In this document: positions 49,331 through 61,251 of the stretch, piece by piece
Position numbering within the stretch: the first letter of the stretch is position 1
How the letters are laid out: each line of letters opens with the position of its first letter
DNA from: Linanthus parryae
Lineage: Eukaryota > Streptophyta > Magnoliopsida > Ericales > Polemoniaceae
Direction: 5' to 3'
Assembly: GCA_023055425.1 (NCBI GenBank)
Contig: JALGPY010000003.1
Span: 76,483,491-76,547,490, forward strand
Length of the DNA stretch: 64,000 bases
The notes under the pieces: model-generated
Seen by the model: the letters and a program-made list of their open reading frames with translations, nothing else
Databases searched by the model: none
What the model was told of the DNA's origin: nothing
Translations under genes and position numbers: made by a program

Positions 49331-49957
49331 TGTAGATAGTGCTTTCTGAGCTGACAGATCTTGGCCATGTGGCAACCATCCAGCACACCATATTGTGCTC
49401 CACACACACTAGATCACCAGCCGAGCTGATCCATGTGGGGGCTGCGAGACAGAGCCCTCGCATACCACCACACGGGACTTGTAGGGACTTAGTGGTTTGG
49501 AGGCTAGAGTAAGCCCTGTCGCGTGCGAGCCAAGCCCGCACGCGACCTTTAGTAACTGTTTTGAGAGATTTATGGCACGAGCTCCATAAACCCGGTCAAT
49601 CCGGTCAAACCCGGTCAACCTCGTAACGGTTCCGGTATTCGCGCACAACGTGCTGTAACGGTCCCTATATACTCGGACGAACGTGCCGTTATGGTTAAGC
49701 TAATTAAGCCGCCATCAATGGGCGCATTAACCACACTACAACGGTCACGTTCTCTGCTATATATAGGACGTTAACCTTTCCATACAAAGGAGAACACACT
49801 TGCCATACGCGGAAGCTCTGCCAAACCTCTGTCTCTCTCTCAGACATTACTACTGCCTTACTCTCTCCCTACACACAACCCCACTCTTCCTGTGCGATCT
49901 CTGATCCTCTACATACGGTGTACACGGAGGTCTCCCCGCCGGAATCTCTTGTGCACA
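49331..49957 (+). repeat. 5' LTR of the Tat element
   Basis: TGTAGATAGT to CTTGTGCACA. TATA box TATATATA at 49758-49765, so transcription would start near 49790. Differences from the 3' LTR: one transversion (near 49341) and six transitions, four of them at CG sites. Confidence 0.93.
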
Positions 49958-49997
49958 TTTTGGTGAACCCGACGTGAACTTACCAACAAAAGCAACC
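49958..49997 (+). promoter_or_regulatory. primer-binding-site region of the Tat element
   Basis: Three bases after the LTR, TGGTGAACCCGACG (49961-49974) begins with TGG as tRNA-primed sites do. I cannot assign the tRNA with confidence. Confidence 0.45.
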
Positions 49998-52610
49998 ATG
50001 TCTCAGGAGGATGATATCAGCAACAGATCGCCTTCCACCGAAACCGCCTCGGGAGAGGAAACTCGCCGTACTCCTACCACTCCCGGCGAAACACCGACGC
50101 TAGAGTCCTTGGACGCCACTGTCCAAAGTCAGGCGAAAGCTCTCAAAGCTCAGTCTGCGCAACTAGAACGGATCTTGGCCGTTCTGGGCACCCTTGCGCC
50201 AAGTCCTTCATCAGCCACCGCCGTCTCTCAAGGAGGAGGAGGCCCTACCGCTCCGGGACTGGGAGTGTCAACCACACCTCCCAACCCTAATCTGCTGACT
50301 CCACCGGCGACTACACAGCTGCCTTCGATTCAGGGGTCAACATCTCAGATGTTGCCTCTCACTGCTCATACTCCTCAGCCTTCGGCTTTGGCATCTAACC
50401 CGACTCTGCAGTACCCCTTGCCTCCTCCAACGGCGATTTGGGGCAATGCGAGTAGTCAGTATGTCCCCAATCCTTCGGCGGCGTATGTGTCGCCTCCGCC
50501 TGCGGCAACCCCTCCTTCAGCTACCGAGGGAAGCATTCCAGAATGCATGACGTCTCTGCAGAAGCGCATGGACACTATTCTGGCTCACCAATCATTCGCG
50601 GATACCATTATCCCGAAGTTAGACAACGATCCACCCATCCCGCGGTAGATCTATCTCATGCCTAACCCGGCGGGGTATAAGGCCCCTAAATGGGACAAGT
50701 TCGAGGATGTCAACGGGAACGCTCATGAGCATGTCATGCGTTTCATTGATGTCATGGGGCCATACGGAGCTGACCCCAAACTGCTGATGCGAGAGTTCCC
50801 AAAATCTTTAGGGAACGTAGCGTACAAGTGGTACCGAACGTTGGAAGCCGGATCTGTGAAGACTTGGGACGACATGGTCCAGAAGTTCTACACCAAGTTC
50901 TTCCAGATGGAAGAAAATGTGACAATGATCCATCTCTCGCGGATGTATCAGAAGCGCGAGGAGGATGGGATTACTTTCATCAAGAAATTCAGGGCGAAGT
51001 CCTTGGAGTGCAAAGATCCAATGCTCGAGAGCCGGCTCGTAGAGATATGTCTGCAGTGCATGCGAGACGAATACAAAGGTATGCTCATCAATTTGCAAAC
51101 ACCTACGTTTTCAAAGCTAATTGAATGCACGAAGAACATCGAACCTATAGTCGAAAGGCAGAAAAAGAAGAACGCTCCGGAGCGACCTTCGAGCGGCACC
51201 ACCTACAAGATCGGGATATTCAGTTACAAGAGGGGACGCGAAGATGAGGTCAATACAGTTTCACCCCAGAAGCAAGCGAAGGTTGTGAACTTCGATGTAC
51301 CACCTCTGCCATGCTCGGTAGAGGAAGCAAGCGACCTCTGCAGACAGTGGCGCAAGGACGGCGTCCTGCCGCCGCTCGAAAAGATACCCTCCAAGGAGAT
51401 GGTAAGGGATCCTAAGTGGTGCGAGTACCACGGCAAGGTCATGCACCCCACAACGGAATGTAAAAAGCTCAGGTTTACATTCGACCAGAAGATGAAGAAC
51501 GGCGAGCTGATCGTCAGCGATCGCAGGAAGGATGTGCGCAACAATCCGCTTTTCGCCCATGCAGAGCAATACTCAAAAGGCAAAGAGGTTGCCATGATTT
51601 CGATCATAGACTTGGAAGAAGTCGCAGAGGATGGTCTGCCCATCGTTGCCGAGGTCCATGAAGACGAAGACTACAGCATGGACACAGAGGATGAGTGTGC
51701 TGATCGGATGAAGGGGTCGCACGGCTTCAGTAGATTCTTCGACGAGATGAATTTCTCGGAGAAATGCCGGACAGAAATGACGAAAGAGATCTTGAGGATA
51801 GCAGAGGACTACGAGGAGGATCTTGTAGTCTCCAACGGGAAAGTCATCAGGGCGTCTCGCTCTACAGAAAAGATTATGACCTTTTCTGCCAGCGACAAGA
51901 AGACAGATGCGAGCCACCAGAGGCCTCTGTACGTGACAGCCATCATCAATGGCGTCGAATTAAAACGAGCATTCGTCGATGGAGGAGCAGCGGTCAACGT
52001 CGTTTCACTCCACACACTGAAGCTAGCAGGGATCCCTGAGCACAAGATCGTCAAGCGCCCATCTCCACTGATGGGATTCGGAAGCGACTCTAGAATGACG
52101 ATCGGATGGATCCGCCTGGGCGTTCAAATTGGCAAAATCAAGTGCTCAGCAAAGTTCTATATCATAGACGCAAACACCACGTATCACATGATCATAGGTC
52201 GAGCCTGGATTCATCGCTTCGACGCAGTTCCTTCAACGGCTCACCAGGTTATGAAAGCTATCTGGAACGACAGAATAGTCGAGATACCGGCTTCAACGAA
52301 TCCATTCAACTTGGACGAAGCACATCTTAGCGAGGCGGTGTGGTTCACCGAGATGACGGACGAGCAAACACCGGGACCATTCAACCCTACTCCTTTGCCT
52401 CTCTGGGAGGACATCAAGGACCAGTCACTTGCGGGAGTAATGGTGACAAGAGAAGATGCCAAAGAAAAGCCGCCTACACGCGAAGAGGCGCCGCGTATCG
52501 CATACCATCGGAAGAATGTGTATACTCTAAAGAGAATCGCAAAGCATGACCCCGAAGGCAAGGAGATAGAGAGCTTCTACGCCAATGGGAAGAAATGCTA
52601 TCGCATATGA
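49998..52610 (+). pseudogene. gag: Tat gag and protease, one frame split by an amber stop
   Basis: A single frame from ATG 49998 to TGA 52608, broken by TAG at 50646-50648. Part 1 (217 codons) is Ser/Thr/Pro-rich with no fold I recognise. Part 2 (open from 50649 to 52610) has the gag capsid domain (YKWYRTLEAGSVKTWDDMVQKFYTKF), a zinc-knuckle-like segment (CEYHGK then HPTTEC, about 51421-51465), an acidic linker and a retroviral-type protease: VDGGAAVNVV (about 51976-52005) with Asp-Gly-Gly at the active site, as often in this lineage, and IIGRAWIHRF (about 52192-52221). After the protease the frame ends and no RT follows. Part 2 could start on its own at ATG 50658, leaving capsid and protease intact but without the N-terminal region. 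The GTG at 49974 is not a likely start. Confidence 0.85.
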
Positions 52611-52750
52611 AGGTGCGCGGGGATGTCCTCACACGGGCATGGGGATATCCCTGAGCAAATCAATCAAATCGAGTAGATCGCGGTAATGAAAGAGCCAATG
52701 CAGAGCACCCCAGATGAGAAGCACAAGAAGTCATGGACCTCTCTCATCAG
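52611..52750 (+). other. deletion scar where RT and RNase H should be
   Basis: Only about 140 bases separate the protease stop from the integrase zinc region; a normal Tat pol has roughly 2 kb or more of RT and RNase H here. The stretch has no RT motif in any frame. Confidence 0.75.
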
Positions 52751-53779
52751 GTGGAACACCAAGGAGGTGCGAAATTATGCAGGCAGCTCCTCTCAATTGG
52801 ATATTTCTGGCCCACGATGGAGGTCGATTGCCGCACCAAAGTACGACGCTGCCAGGAGTGACAATTCAAAGGAAACCTAGTGCACGCTCCCGCCGTGGAT
52901 CTACATGCATTAGGGACGCCATGGCCATTTCACACATGGGCTCTAGACTTCATCGGTCCTATCCGACCAACGTCACACGGGAATCATTTTATTCTCACTG
53001 CAACTGAGCTATTCACCAAATGGGTGGAGGCAATACCACTGAAGACGGCAAATGCGCTAGCTGTGTTCAACTTCATTCAAGAAAACATCATATGCAGGTT
53101 CGGAATCCCAAACACCATTCTTTCAGATAACGGTACTCCCTTTGTTAATCGTCAGGTAGCTGCGAAGTTAGCGGAGTACAATATCAGGCAGATATGTTCT
53201 ACCCCTTATTACCCAAAGGGGAACGGACAAGCCGAAGCGACCAACAAAACGCTATTGAGGATTTTGAGCAAGATGGTCGCAAATGACCACAAGAAGTGGG
53301 CCGACTCTCTAAGCATAGCTCTATGGGCTTACCGAACTTCTCCAAGGACACCCACGGGGGCCTCACCATTCCTACTATGTTACGGGGCCGAAGCTGTGGT
53401 ACCTGCGGAGGTGAGATTCAATTCGGCAAGGCTAGCCTTTCACGCACTCTACGAAAATCAACGGGATCATGACCTGGTCTTGCTGGAGGAAAAGCGAGAA
53501 CAAGCGAAGAGGACCAATAAGCGGTATCAAGAAAGGATCGCTCGCGCTTACAATAAGACGGTCCAGCGAAGAGATTTCGCAGTAGGTGACTTGGTCCTGC
53601 GCGCATATGACCACTGTATGCGAGAAGCGACTCACCCAAAGTTCGCAGCCAATTGGGAAGGACCCTTCGAAGTCACAGAAGTCTTTGACAGTGGCTATTG
53701 CAGCATACGAAGGTTGCACGAAACAACCTCAAACCCGAGTTCAGTCAACATGCGCTGGATTAAGAAGTACTATCCCTGA
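52751..53779 (+). pseudogene. Tat integrase, zinc-binding Cys replaced by a stop
   Basis: From about 52757 the frame reads HQVEHQGG and CRQLLSIGYFWPTMEV, the HHCC zinc domain. Where the second Cys of the pair should follow RRCQE there is TGA (52859-52861). The frame then stays open from 52862 to 53779. Catalytic core: Asp codon 52946 in WALDFIGP, Asp 53126 in LSDNGTPF and Glu 53234 in GNGQAEATN, with 35 residues between the last two, as in DD(35)E integrases. The C-terminal part has VGDLVLR and WEGPFEVTEVF, as in gypsy integrases, ending MRWIKKYYP. Translation would need to restart after the stop, leaving no zinc domain. The host frame is not linked to gag in this copy. Confidence 0.87.
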
Positions 53780-53965
53780 CTTCTCTCATTTCACGCGTTT
53801 TATTACAACGTCGCTTAATGTCTTGTATGGCTACGATTTACACGATCTCCTCTCCAATATGAGAGCGTTATAATAAGAGAATTCTCCCAAATGAGAAACT
53901 TCATATTGCTGGATGTCAATTTTGCTTTATTTCAGCTTGTTATAACTGTTAACAATGGGTTATCC
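53780..53965 (+). other. spacer between integrase and tandem array
   Basis: No ORF of its own; it leads directly into the first repeat copy. Confidence 0.5.
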
Positions 53966-54760
53966 GCTACGATAGCAGCCTATGCAAATGCGATCTTAAT
54001 TGATCATCTAAGCCTATCTGTTACGATAGCAGCCTATGCAAATGCGATCTTAATTGATCAACTAAGCCTATCTGTTACGATAGCAGCCTATGCAAATGCG
54101 ATCTTAATTGATCATCTAAGCCTATCTGTTACGATAGCAGCCTATGCAAGTGCGATCTTAATTGATCATCTAAGCCTATCTGTTACGATAGCAGCCTATG
54201 CAAATGCGATCTTAATTGATCATCTAAGCCTATCTGTTACGATAGCAGCCTATACAAATGCGATCTTAATTGATCCTCTAAGCCTATCTGTTACGATAGC
54301 AGCCTATGCAAATGCGATCTTAATTGATCTTCTAAAGCCTATCTGTTACGATAGCAACTCATGCGAAAAACGATCTTAATTGATCTTCTAAAGCCTATCT
54401 GTTACGATAGCAACTCATGCGAAAAACGATCTTAATTGATCTTCTAAAGCCTATTTGTTACGATAGCAACTCATGCGAAAAACGATCTCAATTGATCTTC
54501 TAAAGCCTATCTGTTACGATAGCAACTCATGCGAAAAACGATCTTAATTGATCTTCTAAAGCCTATCTGCTACGATAGCAACTCATGCGAAAAACGATCT
54601 TAATTGATCTATTAAAGCCTATCTGCCACGATAGCAACTCACGCGAAGAACGATCTTAATTGATCTACTAAAGCCTATCTGCTACGATAGCAATATTGTG
54701 AAAATGATCTTAAGTGATCTACAAAGGTCTATCTGATATGATAGCACGTGAATCTGAAAG
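53966..54760. repeat. 54-bp then 56-bp tandem repeat array
   Basis: The phrase GATAGCAGCC recurs every 54 bp (53971, 54025, 54079 to 54295; seven copies), then GATAGCAACT every 56 bp after a 55-bp step (54350, 54406, 54462, 54518, 54574, 54630), with further decayed copies at 54686 and 54740. Each copy contains CTATCTGTTACGATAG (5-bp stem) and GATCTTAATTGATC (near palindrome). In the 54-bp part the repeat keeps one frame open (18 residues per copy), while 56-bp copies do not, so a protein role is unlikely. Tandem arrays in this part of Tat-lineage elements are known to give rise to satellites. Confidence 0.93.
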
Positions 54761-56217
54761 CTAATCACAAGCCCATCTGCCAAGATGGCACAGCTGCGAA
54801 AATACGATCTCGAACGATCTAGTGAAACATCTGCGAGTTCATATGGCAGATAGCACATGCGAAACGTGTACATAGCATTATGCAAGGCGAAATATGCCGA
54901 AGCGCATGCGAAATTGTATTTTGTTGTAACAAAACAGCAGATAATACAAAAGGCTATTTGTCATTATGAGTCCAAAAGACTTACAATTTATCCGTCTAGA
55001 TAGCAGCTTACAAGCGAAAAAGCTCAAATCTAACTACGCAGCCGACATGGCTTACAATACATTCGAAAAGTAGCTTACAAGCGAGAAGTAACACATCGAG
55101 GGAATCCTAACAGAGAAAGGATGAACCCACCGGTCCTAACACCGGCTATGCAATACACAGATCTGCGGCCAAAGATCTATAGCAAAAGGGATGCTGCTGC
55201 AAAGAGATCAACTCGTCATTCGCTACGTCCCTAGCGGCAAGATCTGGGTAACGGTACGTCCAAGACCCCAAGGGCTGAAAAAGGCCTCTGTCTGATCAAG
55301 ATATGCACCGGCGGAACCTCCTGTTCCGGCGTATGCCGCCCTGCAAAACAGGGGAAGCAGTCATTCCTCTGGTGATGGGTTCCTTGTCATGATAGACAAG
55401 GGCATTGACGAGCCTCCTGAGTTCAAGAACGAAGAGGCAAGAAATCCTCCTCTTGGGATGCTGGAGGAGAATTCCGCCGTTCATTACGAGACGGTAGCAC
55501 GGTCACTTCGGCGCTGCACCTCACCGGGAGGCGGCCGGAAATATGACCTGCAAACATAATACACGAAGAAAATTCTTCGAATACACATGAGATATCGTCT
55601 CCATCTTCTTTATGATGGTTATGAAGAGCAATAAGCCTCATAAAGTGGATCTTGGAAACTATTTCTACAGCACAAAGCGCAAACTCAGGATTCACAACTT
55701 GAAGTTGCCATGAATCAACGAAAAACAAGCATTGAAGCCAGCAGTCGTAAGGACTCACGACAAAGCACATTTTTGGGATGAAGAACCCAAATGGCAAAGA
55801 CAGGGTTTATATAGACCTTGTGGAGACTCTTCAGTTGCTAAGATGAGTCAGCAGAATTTGAAAAGAGGGTAAGGCCAATCACTTACGCCTTGAAAAACGG
55901 TAACGATCAATTACCCTACTAAAGGCTACGACGATTCAGTTGTGTATCCTAATAAATGACGGATATTCATGATTCGGATGGACTTCCCAACAAAAGCGTG
56001 CTTATCTTCCGAGAAATTAGCGCGAAAATCAAGCAGAATATCAATTGCTGATGTCATAATTGGATATACACAGAGATATCCTATCAAATCCCGGAAAGGG
56101 CAAAACGGGCAAGTCAATTCTTGTTGTTAAAAAGAAGGGGGAGAAACCCTAGCAACATTACATTAATGTTTCAAACATTACATTAATGTTCCTTGCTATT
56201 TTTTCAAAAACATAAAG
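54761..56217 (-). other. region downstream of the antisense gene; possible second minus-strand promoter
   Basis: No sense gene. On the minus strand CTATATAAA (55814-55806) is a good TATA box; transcription would start near 55780 and pass through an ORF (from ATG 55770 or 55797 to 55423, about 115-124 codons) with no recognised family. A direct duplication CATTACATTAATGTT lies at about 56157-56190, just past the antisense stop codon. Confidence 0.35.
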
Positions 56218-59200
56218 TCAAAGCAAATTCTTGATCAAGGAGTCATGGGGCGCGAACTGATGGCTCAGCTTCTCTACCTGCTCCACTTCTTGTTTCAGTT
56301 GCTCGCACTTGGCATTCATCTCATTATAGAGCTTCAGAGCTTCGTCAACCTTTTGCTTTTGCTGCTCCACCTTCTGCTTCTCAGCTGCGAGGTTCTGGTG
56401 GCCGAGCTTCAAGGTTACGGCTGCGCGAATCAGGGTAACTCTTATCATAAGAAATCTGAAACCCAGCCTGCCTTGAACCTTGGTCAAGAGATTTTGGCAC
56501 ATGCCACAAAGCAATTCAGCACTCTGGACAGAGATGGTCGCAGGCGTAGCCGCAGACAGCTGCTCCAAAATCCAAATGGCTTTAGTAAGAAACAGCCTCC
56601 TGTCGAAAGGCCCTATCTCCAGAGACCTCACAAATGATTGGGGGTAGGTGAGGCGCATCCGAACCACCCAGTCCACATCAGTTTGCTTCAAACCTAAAGC
56701 GATGTCAAAGCTAAGTTATGATGTCAAACTCGCAACTGAATAATGCGAGAGGCAAACAACAAATCTCTACTTACCAGTTCCTTCCAGAATCTCACGAAGA
56801 GAAGGGATGCGCATTGCCGGAGTGGTCGAAGACTGTTCTCGCTCCATAGCTCTCCTGTCAGCTGCGAGCTCTAACCTCTCGTAGTCAGGAGGAAGAGTAT
56901 AGGCCGCACCAGCTGCGACTGCATTCCCAACCTGCGAGCCCCAAAAGCTCCACGCAGGAATAGGTGCCGCCGACTCAGTCATCGCCGGAGGCGAGGTGAC
57001 AGCCGAGGTTGCTTGGCGAGGGACACTCTCAGATGCGGAAGCATCAGCAGCACTTGTTCTCACTTCCTCATCGCCAGTATGGGCATCTTCCTCCATTAGC
57101 ACAGCATCAGCTTCGGCATCATCAGAAAGTTCGATGATGTCCTCAAGAGGCTCTCCTGTGTATTCAGCGACTGCGACGGGCTTCTCGGTATGGGAGCTCG
57201 GAATCGGAACATAGGACGCAGAAGGCTGACTTCTTTGCTCCAGCACAGGTTCCTCAGCATTGCCTGCGATATTAAGTGCGATAGTATGAGGTAACTCGTA
57301 TTATAAGTTATTTTACTATCTTTACTAAAGCTAAGAGCAAGCACCTCCACGCGAAGGTGGGATTGAAGTATCTTCGTCATACACTAAAGACGTGGAACCA
57401 TGCCCTATTAGTGTGTCTTCATTAAGCAGGTCCTTAAAATGAGCGTGACCTGGGACGCGAAGAAACTAGTCATGTTTCTGTTTCAAGTGGCTAAGGTCTA
57501 GTACATGCATATCGCTCAAATGATTACCTGAAGGTTCTCCGCACTTGTCTACTAGCCAACGGCGAATGTCATCCTTTGACACACCATGCTTTAACGCACC
57601 CACAATAACATCTCTATAAGTTACTGCGAGATTGAAGATCTCACCTTTATCGCCGCCTGCGATCTCTTCAAAGTCTGCTTGGGCTTGCTCCAGGGCTGCT
57701 GCATCCTCTTCTGGAACCGCATCCTCCTCCTCCGCTTGAGGAGTCACTACTTCGGGGAGTACATCTTCCTCGTTAACTGGACGCACTAAGTCGTCAACAT
57801 GTTGCTCTTCGAGGCTCCGCTGTCTCACACGCTCGAGCTCCTCCTCCTCCCGCTGCCTTTTCCTTTCAGCAGCTTCCGCGGCTATCTTCCGGGACTCAGC
57901 AAGAACGTCCTCGCTTATGGGATCGTCTGGAATGCCAGAATGGGTATCTCTCTTTTGTCTCTTGGCCAAAAGGCCACCGATGATCTCATCATCATCATCA
58001 TCTGCGAAGATATGATTGGTTTAAGAAAGAATTGCAAAAGAATTACGATAATGGGAAAGGAAATGCGACGGAGGTACCTCCTGATTCTTCCTCATGCATC
58101 ACCACTGTTCTTTCTTCTTCTTCATCACTTTCTCTGGGCTCTTGCCTCTCTCCTTCTTCCTCCTGGTTGAGTGGAACGAAAGTCTCAACTGCGAGCTCTT
58201 TCCGCACTTTGCTAGGCATGCGACCTTTGCCTTTATCCTTGACAGAAAGGGACCTCGCCGGAGGAGAAGTTGGAGCACTTCTAGGGGAAGAAATTGTAAT
58301 TCCCTTTTGTCTGGGTCTCTTCACTCTCGGCGCCGCAGTCGCTGGAGGGGACGGATCATCTCAGGGAGGAGACGAGGCCGGAGCATTGTCTATCAGCGAG
58401 TCAGCAAAAGCGTTCATGACTGCGCGAATCCTGGTTTCGACCTCAGGGTCCATCCTCCATGCTAGCAGAAACGGCTGCTTTTGTCTTCTGGTGGCAACAA
58501 TGGTGTTAACCAATGACTTGGAGCGATCACCAGATGCGAATCTCCGCACATGACACTACAGCAAACAGTACAGAATAAAGGCGTCAGCATAAGGAAATCA
58601 AGAAGCTTAACGCACGCGGGAAAAATTGCTTACCTTAGCAAATGCCTCGCTATATCTGACGACATGCGTGTCGCCCTTTTTGACTGCGGCGACCTTCTCC
58701 TTCAGAATGACGTCAGGACACAAATGGTTCTCACGATCCAACAGTGAGTAGCAACCATATTCAGACTCGCTCAGGCTGCAATTGGGGCGAAACGGAAAAG
58801 AATTTCTCTTGATCAAGGGAGCTCTACTTGGCTGCGCGGCCGACTGCGTCTCAATCCTCGTTTGCTGGGCGACCCAGTATGCGAGCCAGTTCTGAGAACA
58901 ACCGCCCTCGCGGGTCCCTGCAGGCTGCTCAAAGGGAAGATTGATCATGAATACTGTCTTGCACTCCTTTGTTAGCAAGCGCTTATAGCAACCTCTGATA
59001 ATGGACTGGGGCCAGATTGATGGTGCCACTGCATCAAAGCCGAACTGGGGAGAAACTCGAGTGGGGTCAACATCTACGGTAATCCTCTCATACCTTGGCG
59101 CGAGCTCACGAATATGCTCTGCGAGGGCAGGAAGGGAACCTCGTAGACACCAGCAAAAGAACTCGCGATAGCGCTCATGGAAATGCGATCCCTCTTCGAA

Positions 59201-60514
59201 AAGGAGCTCTTCTGAGAAGACAACACCCTTAGAGGGGTACAGCTTGGGAAACCATCGCACGTTCTCAATGCGTGTGGCATAGGGCCTGGCAGTAAACTCT
59301 TTCCATTTGTCGCATATCAAGCTCCAAACGCGTTTGGTATTGTTCGCTCCGAACCACCTCGCAGCCCTGCCGCTGTTACGCTCCTCCGTCTCGCCTGGGG
59401 GACACCACTTGTTGGGTTTGAGAGCAGTTGGAGCATAGGATGGCCATCGCTCGAAAACCCACATTGTCAAAAAGGAAATATTGACAAAAGTCAGTACATC
59501 GAGGCGGCCACGCGACTCTTTCATGGCTAGAACCAGCTGATCAAGCCTATAGTACAGCGTGCCCAAGACCAAGGGTCCGAGTGCAACTCTCTGGCCAAGG
59601 GCGAGCCTCACAGCAAGTGGAAAAACATGGTAGAAGACCCCATCATGTGGGTGACCGTCAATTAAGTACCTTGACAACCATGCACAGAGGAAAGCACAAA
59701 GGGTCAAGTGATAGCCTTTACCCTCCACGTAATTTTCGGCCTCTGGGTTCTCACTCAGAAGCTTCTTGGTGATGCTACTGTTCGCATAGTCTCGAAAGAA
59801 GTACTGCAAAAATTTGTTCCAGGTGTTCTTCGCAGACGTATCAACCAACTGCCAGGTTGGAAGGGCCTTGATAGTGGTCCACCGGGTGGAGATTTTCTTT
59901 ACCTCCCATAGGCATTCCTCCATCTGCGTGTACAAAGCAATCTCCGCAGCCGTCCTCAAAGGGCTCAAAGGGTCCACTTCACCCATGGGAGAAAGATCGT
60001 ACAGCATATGCACGTCCTCGAGTGTGGGGGCAGCCTCGAACTCAGCAAAGTGGAATGTGTGAGTCGCAGGCGAGTAGCGGGAAAGAAGGTCTAGAAGCAT
60101 GGACTGATCCAGCTTCACGGCAGCACCCTTCATAGCACGAACAGCGAAGTATACGCCGGCTTCATCAAGAGTCGCGGCATGATTGGTCAACACATGGTCA
60201 ATCCACTCATCCATGTAGTCCAATTTCTGGACAAAAGCTTGGGTAGAAATCGCAGTGTAGGGGAAGTACCCATTTTTGATTCCCAATCGAACCACATCCT
60301 CGGAGCCAATTAACTCGAGCAAGGCTGAGTTAACCGGGCGAGTCAGTGTTAGCAATCCCTCAATTGGGACAGGAGCAGGCATCCTCTTCGCCTTAACCCT
60401 CGCATGGTAGAAATCTTTGCCACCTAGATAGGGGGCTTTTCGCCACAAAGCCTGCGGAAGATCGGGTATCTCTTCGTCCTCCTTGGTGGGTTTGGTTCCT
60501 TTTGTCTTGGCCAT
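56218..60514 (-). pseudogene. antisense five-exon plant mobile domain (PMD)-like gene inside the Tat element
   Basis: Exons on the minus strand: 60514-58634, 58555-58078, 58001-57345, 57263-56775, 56693-56218. Donors: GTAAGC, GTACCT, GTGCTT, GTAAGT, GTTTGA is not used because the last exon ends at TGA 56220-56218; each acceptor ends in AG (GCTGTAG, TTCGCAG, ATCGCAG, CTTTAG). Intron phases 0, 1, 1, 1 all fit, and the total is 3981 bases (1327 codons with the stop). Exon 1 (627 residues) holds the PMD fold typical of MAIN/MAIL-type proteins: YSPATHTFHFAEFEAAPTLE and FLCAWLSRYLIDGHPHDGV, then VFPLAVRLALGQ. Exons 2-4 are charged, with a basic nuclear-localisation-like RVKRPRQK and acidic runs; exon 5 is a coiled coil (KQKVEQQKQKVDEALKLYNE). 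Two in-frame stops exist: TGA 58363-58361 in exon 2 and TAG 57468-57466 in exon 3, with the coding pattern continuing past both. PMD proteins of hosts act in transposon silencing and genome stability; the role here is inference. Confidence 0.85.
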
Positions 60515-61235
60515 CCCTGCGGAAGAGCAAGAAAAATGGGGGGGGGGGAGAAATATGCTACTTCAGTTTGAATTTCGAGATTCAAGATCTATGAAAAGAA
60601 AGATGAACAGTTTCTGGTATCAATTTCAGAAATTAGAGGGTTGCATTATCAGGGATTTCAAAACCCTATCTAAGGTCCTTATTATTGAAGGATTAAGCTG
60701 CAATTGGGTCCAAAGCTTGAAGCTTCTTCACAAGTTTCAACAGATTATATGTTATGGGTTTACAGATTCAACGCAGTTCAAGGCAAACACTGGTATCTTA
60801 AATCAAAATTGAACAAGGCCAACCTTGTTTTCGCGAAGCTTGCTTGGATATGCACAGTTGAAGAAGACGATTTGCAGTTCTAAACTGATGATTGATTATC
60901 TGAATCTGCTCTCGAAGATCTCCGGGTACCATTCACTTTAAGAGAAAGAAGTGATGCTTTGCAACAGTGGAGGATACAAAGTATTTATCCAAAAACAATG
61001 AAGGGTTGCGTCCTTTCAGTAGTCGAATCGCAACCGTCACCGTCGAATCGCGCAATCACAGGACAAGCTGACGTCACGCCTAAAACCCTAAAAGCCAGAC
61101 GGCACGACTCTAGGTGTTTTAGGTCATAATGGCACGCACGGGGGCTGAACTTACCCGTATTTGAATTAGTGTGTGGCGACGACGCGTATGTTGGTTTCCG
61201 CGCATGGAAGTCTATACAGCTATGAGTCTTCACGC
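60515..61235 (-). promoter_or_regulatory. putative promoter and 5' UTR of the antisense gene
   Basis: A TATA-like ATAAATA lies on the minus strand at 60988-60982, which would give a 5' UTR of about 440 bases. A C-run on the minus strand (G-run 60539-60549) precedes the ATG. The TATA is weak and untested. No sense gene is present here. Confidence 0.35.
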
Positions 61236-61251
61236 GCAGAAAGGAGGCTAA
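61236..61251 (+). promoter_or_regulatory. polypurine tract of the Tat element
   Basis: GCAGAAAGGAGGCTAA ends directly at the 3' LTR start, the position and composition expected for the plus-strand primer. Confidence 0.65.

Noticed and set aside
49278..49648. Minus-strand ORFs across the Tat LTR, repeated at 60985-61569
   Set aside because: They are repeated only because the LTR is repeated; the frames run across the LTR border into unrelated sequence.
53891..54379. A 162-codon ORF made of 18-residue repeats
   Set aside because: It is just the 54-bp tandem array read in its open frame; the frame is lost as soon as the period becomes 56 bp.
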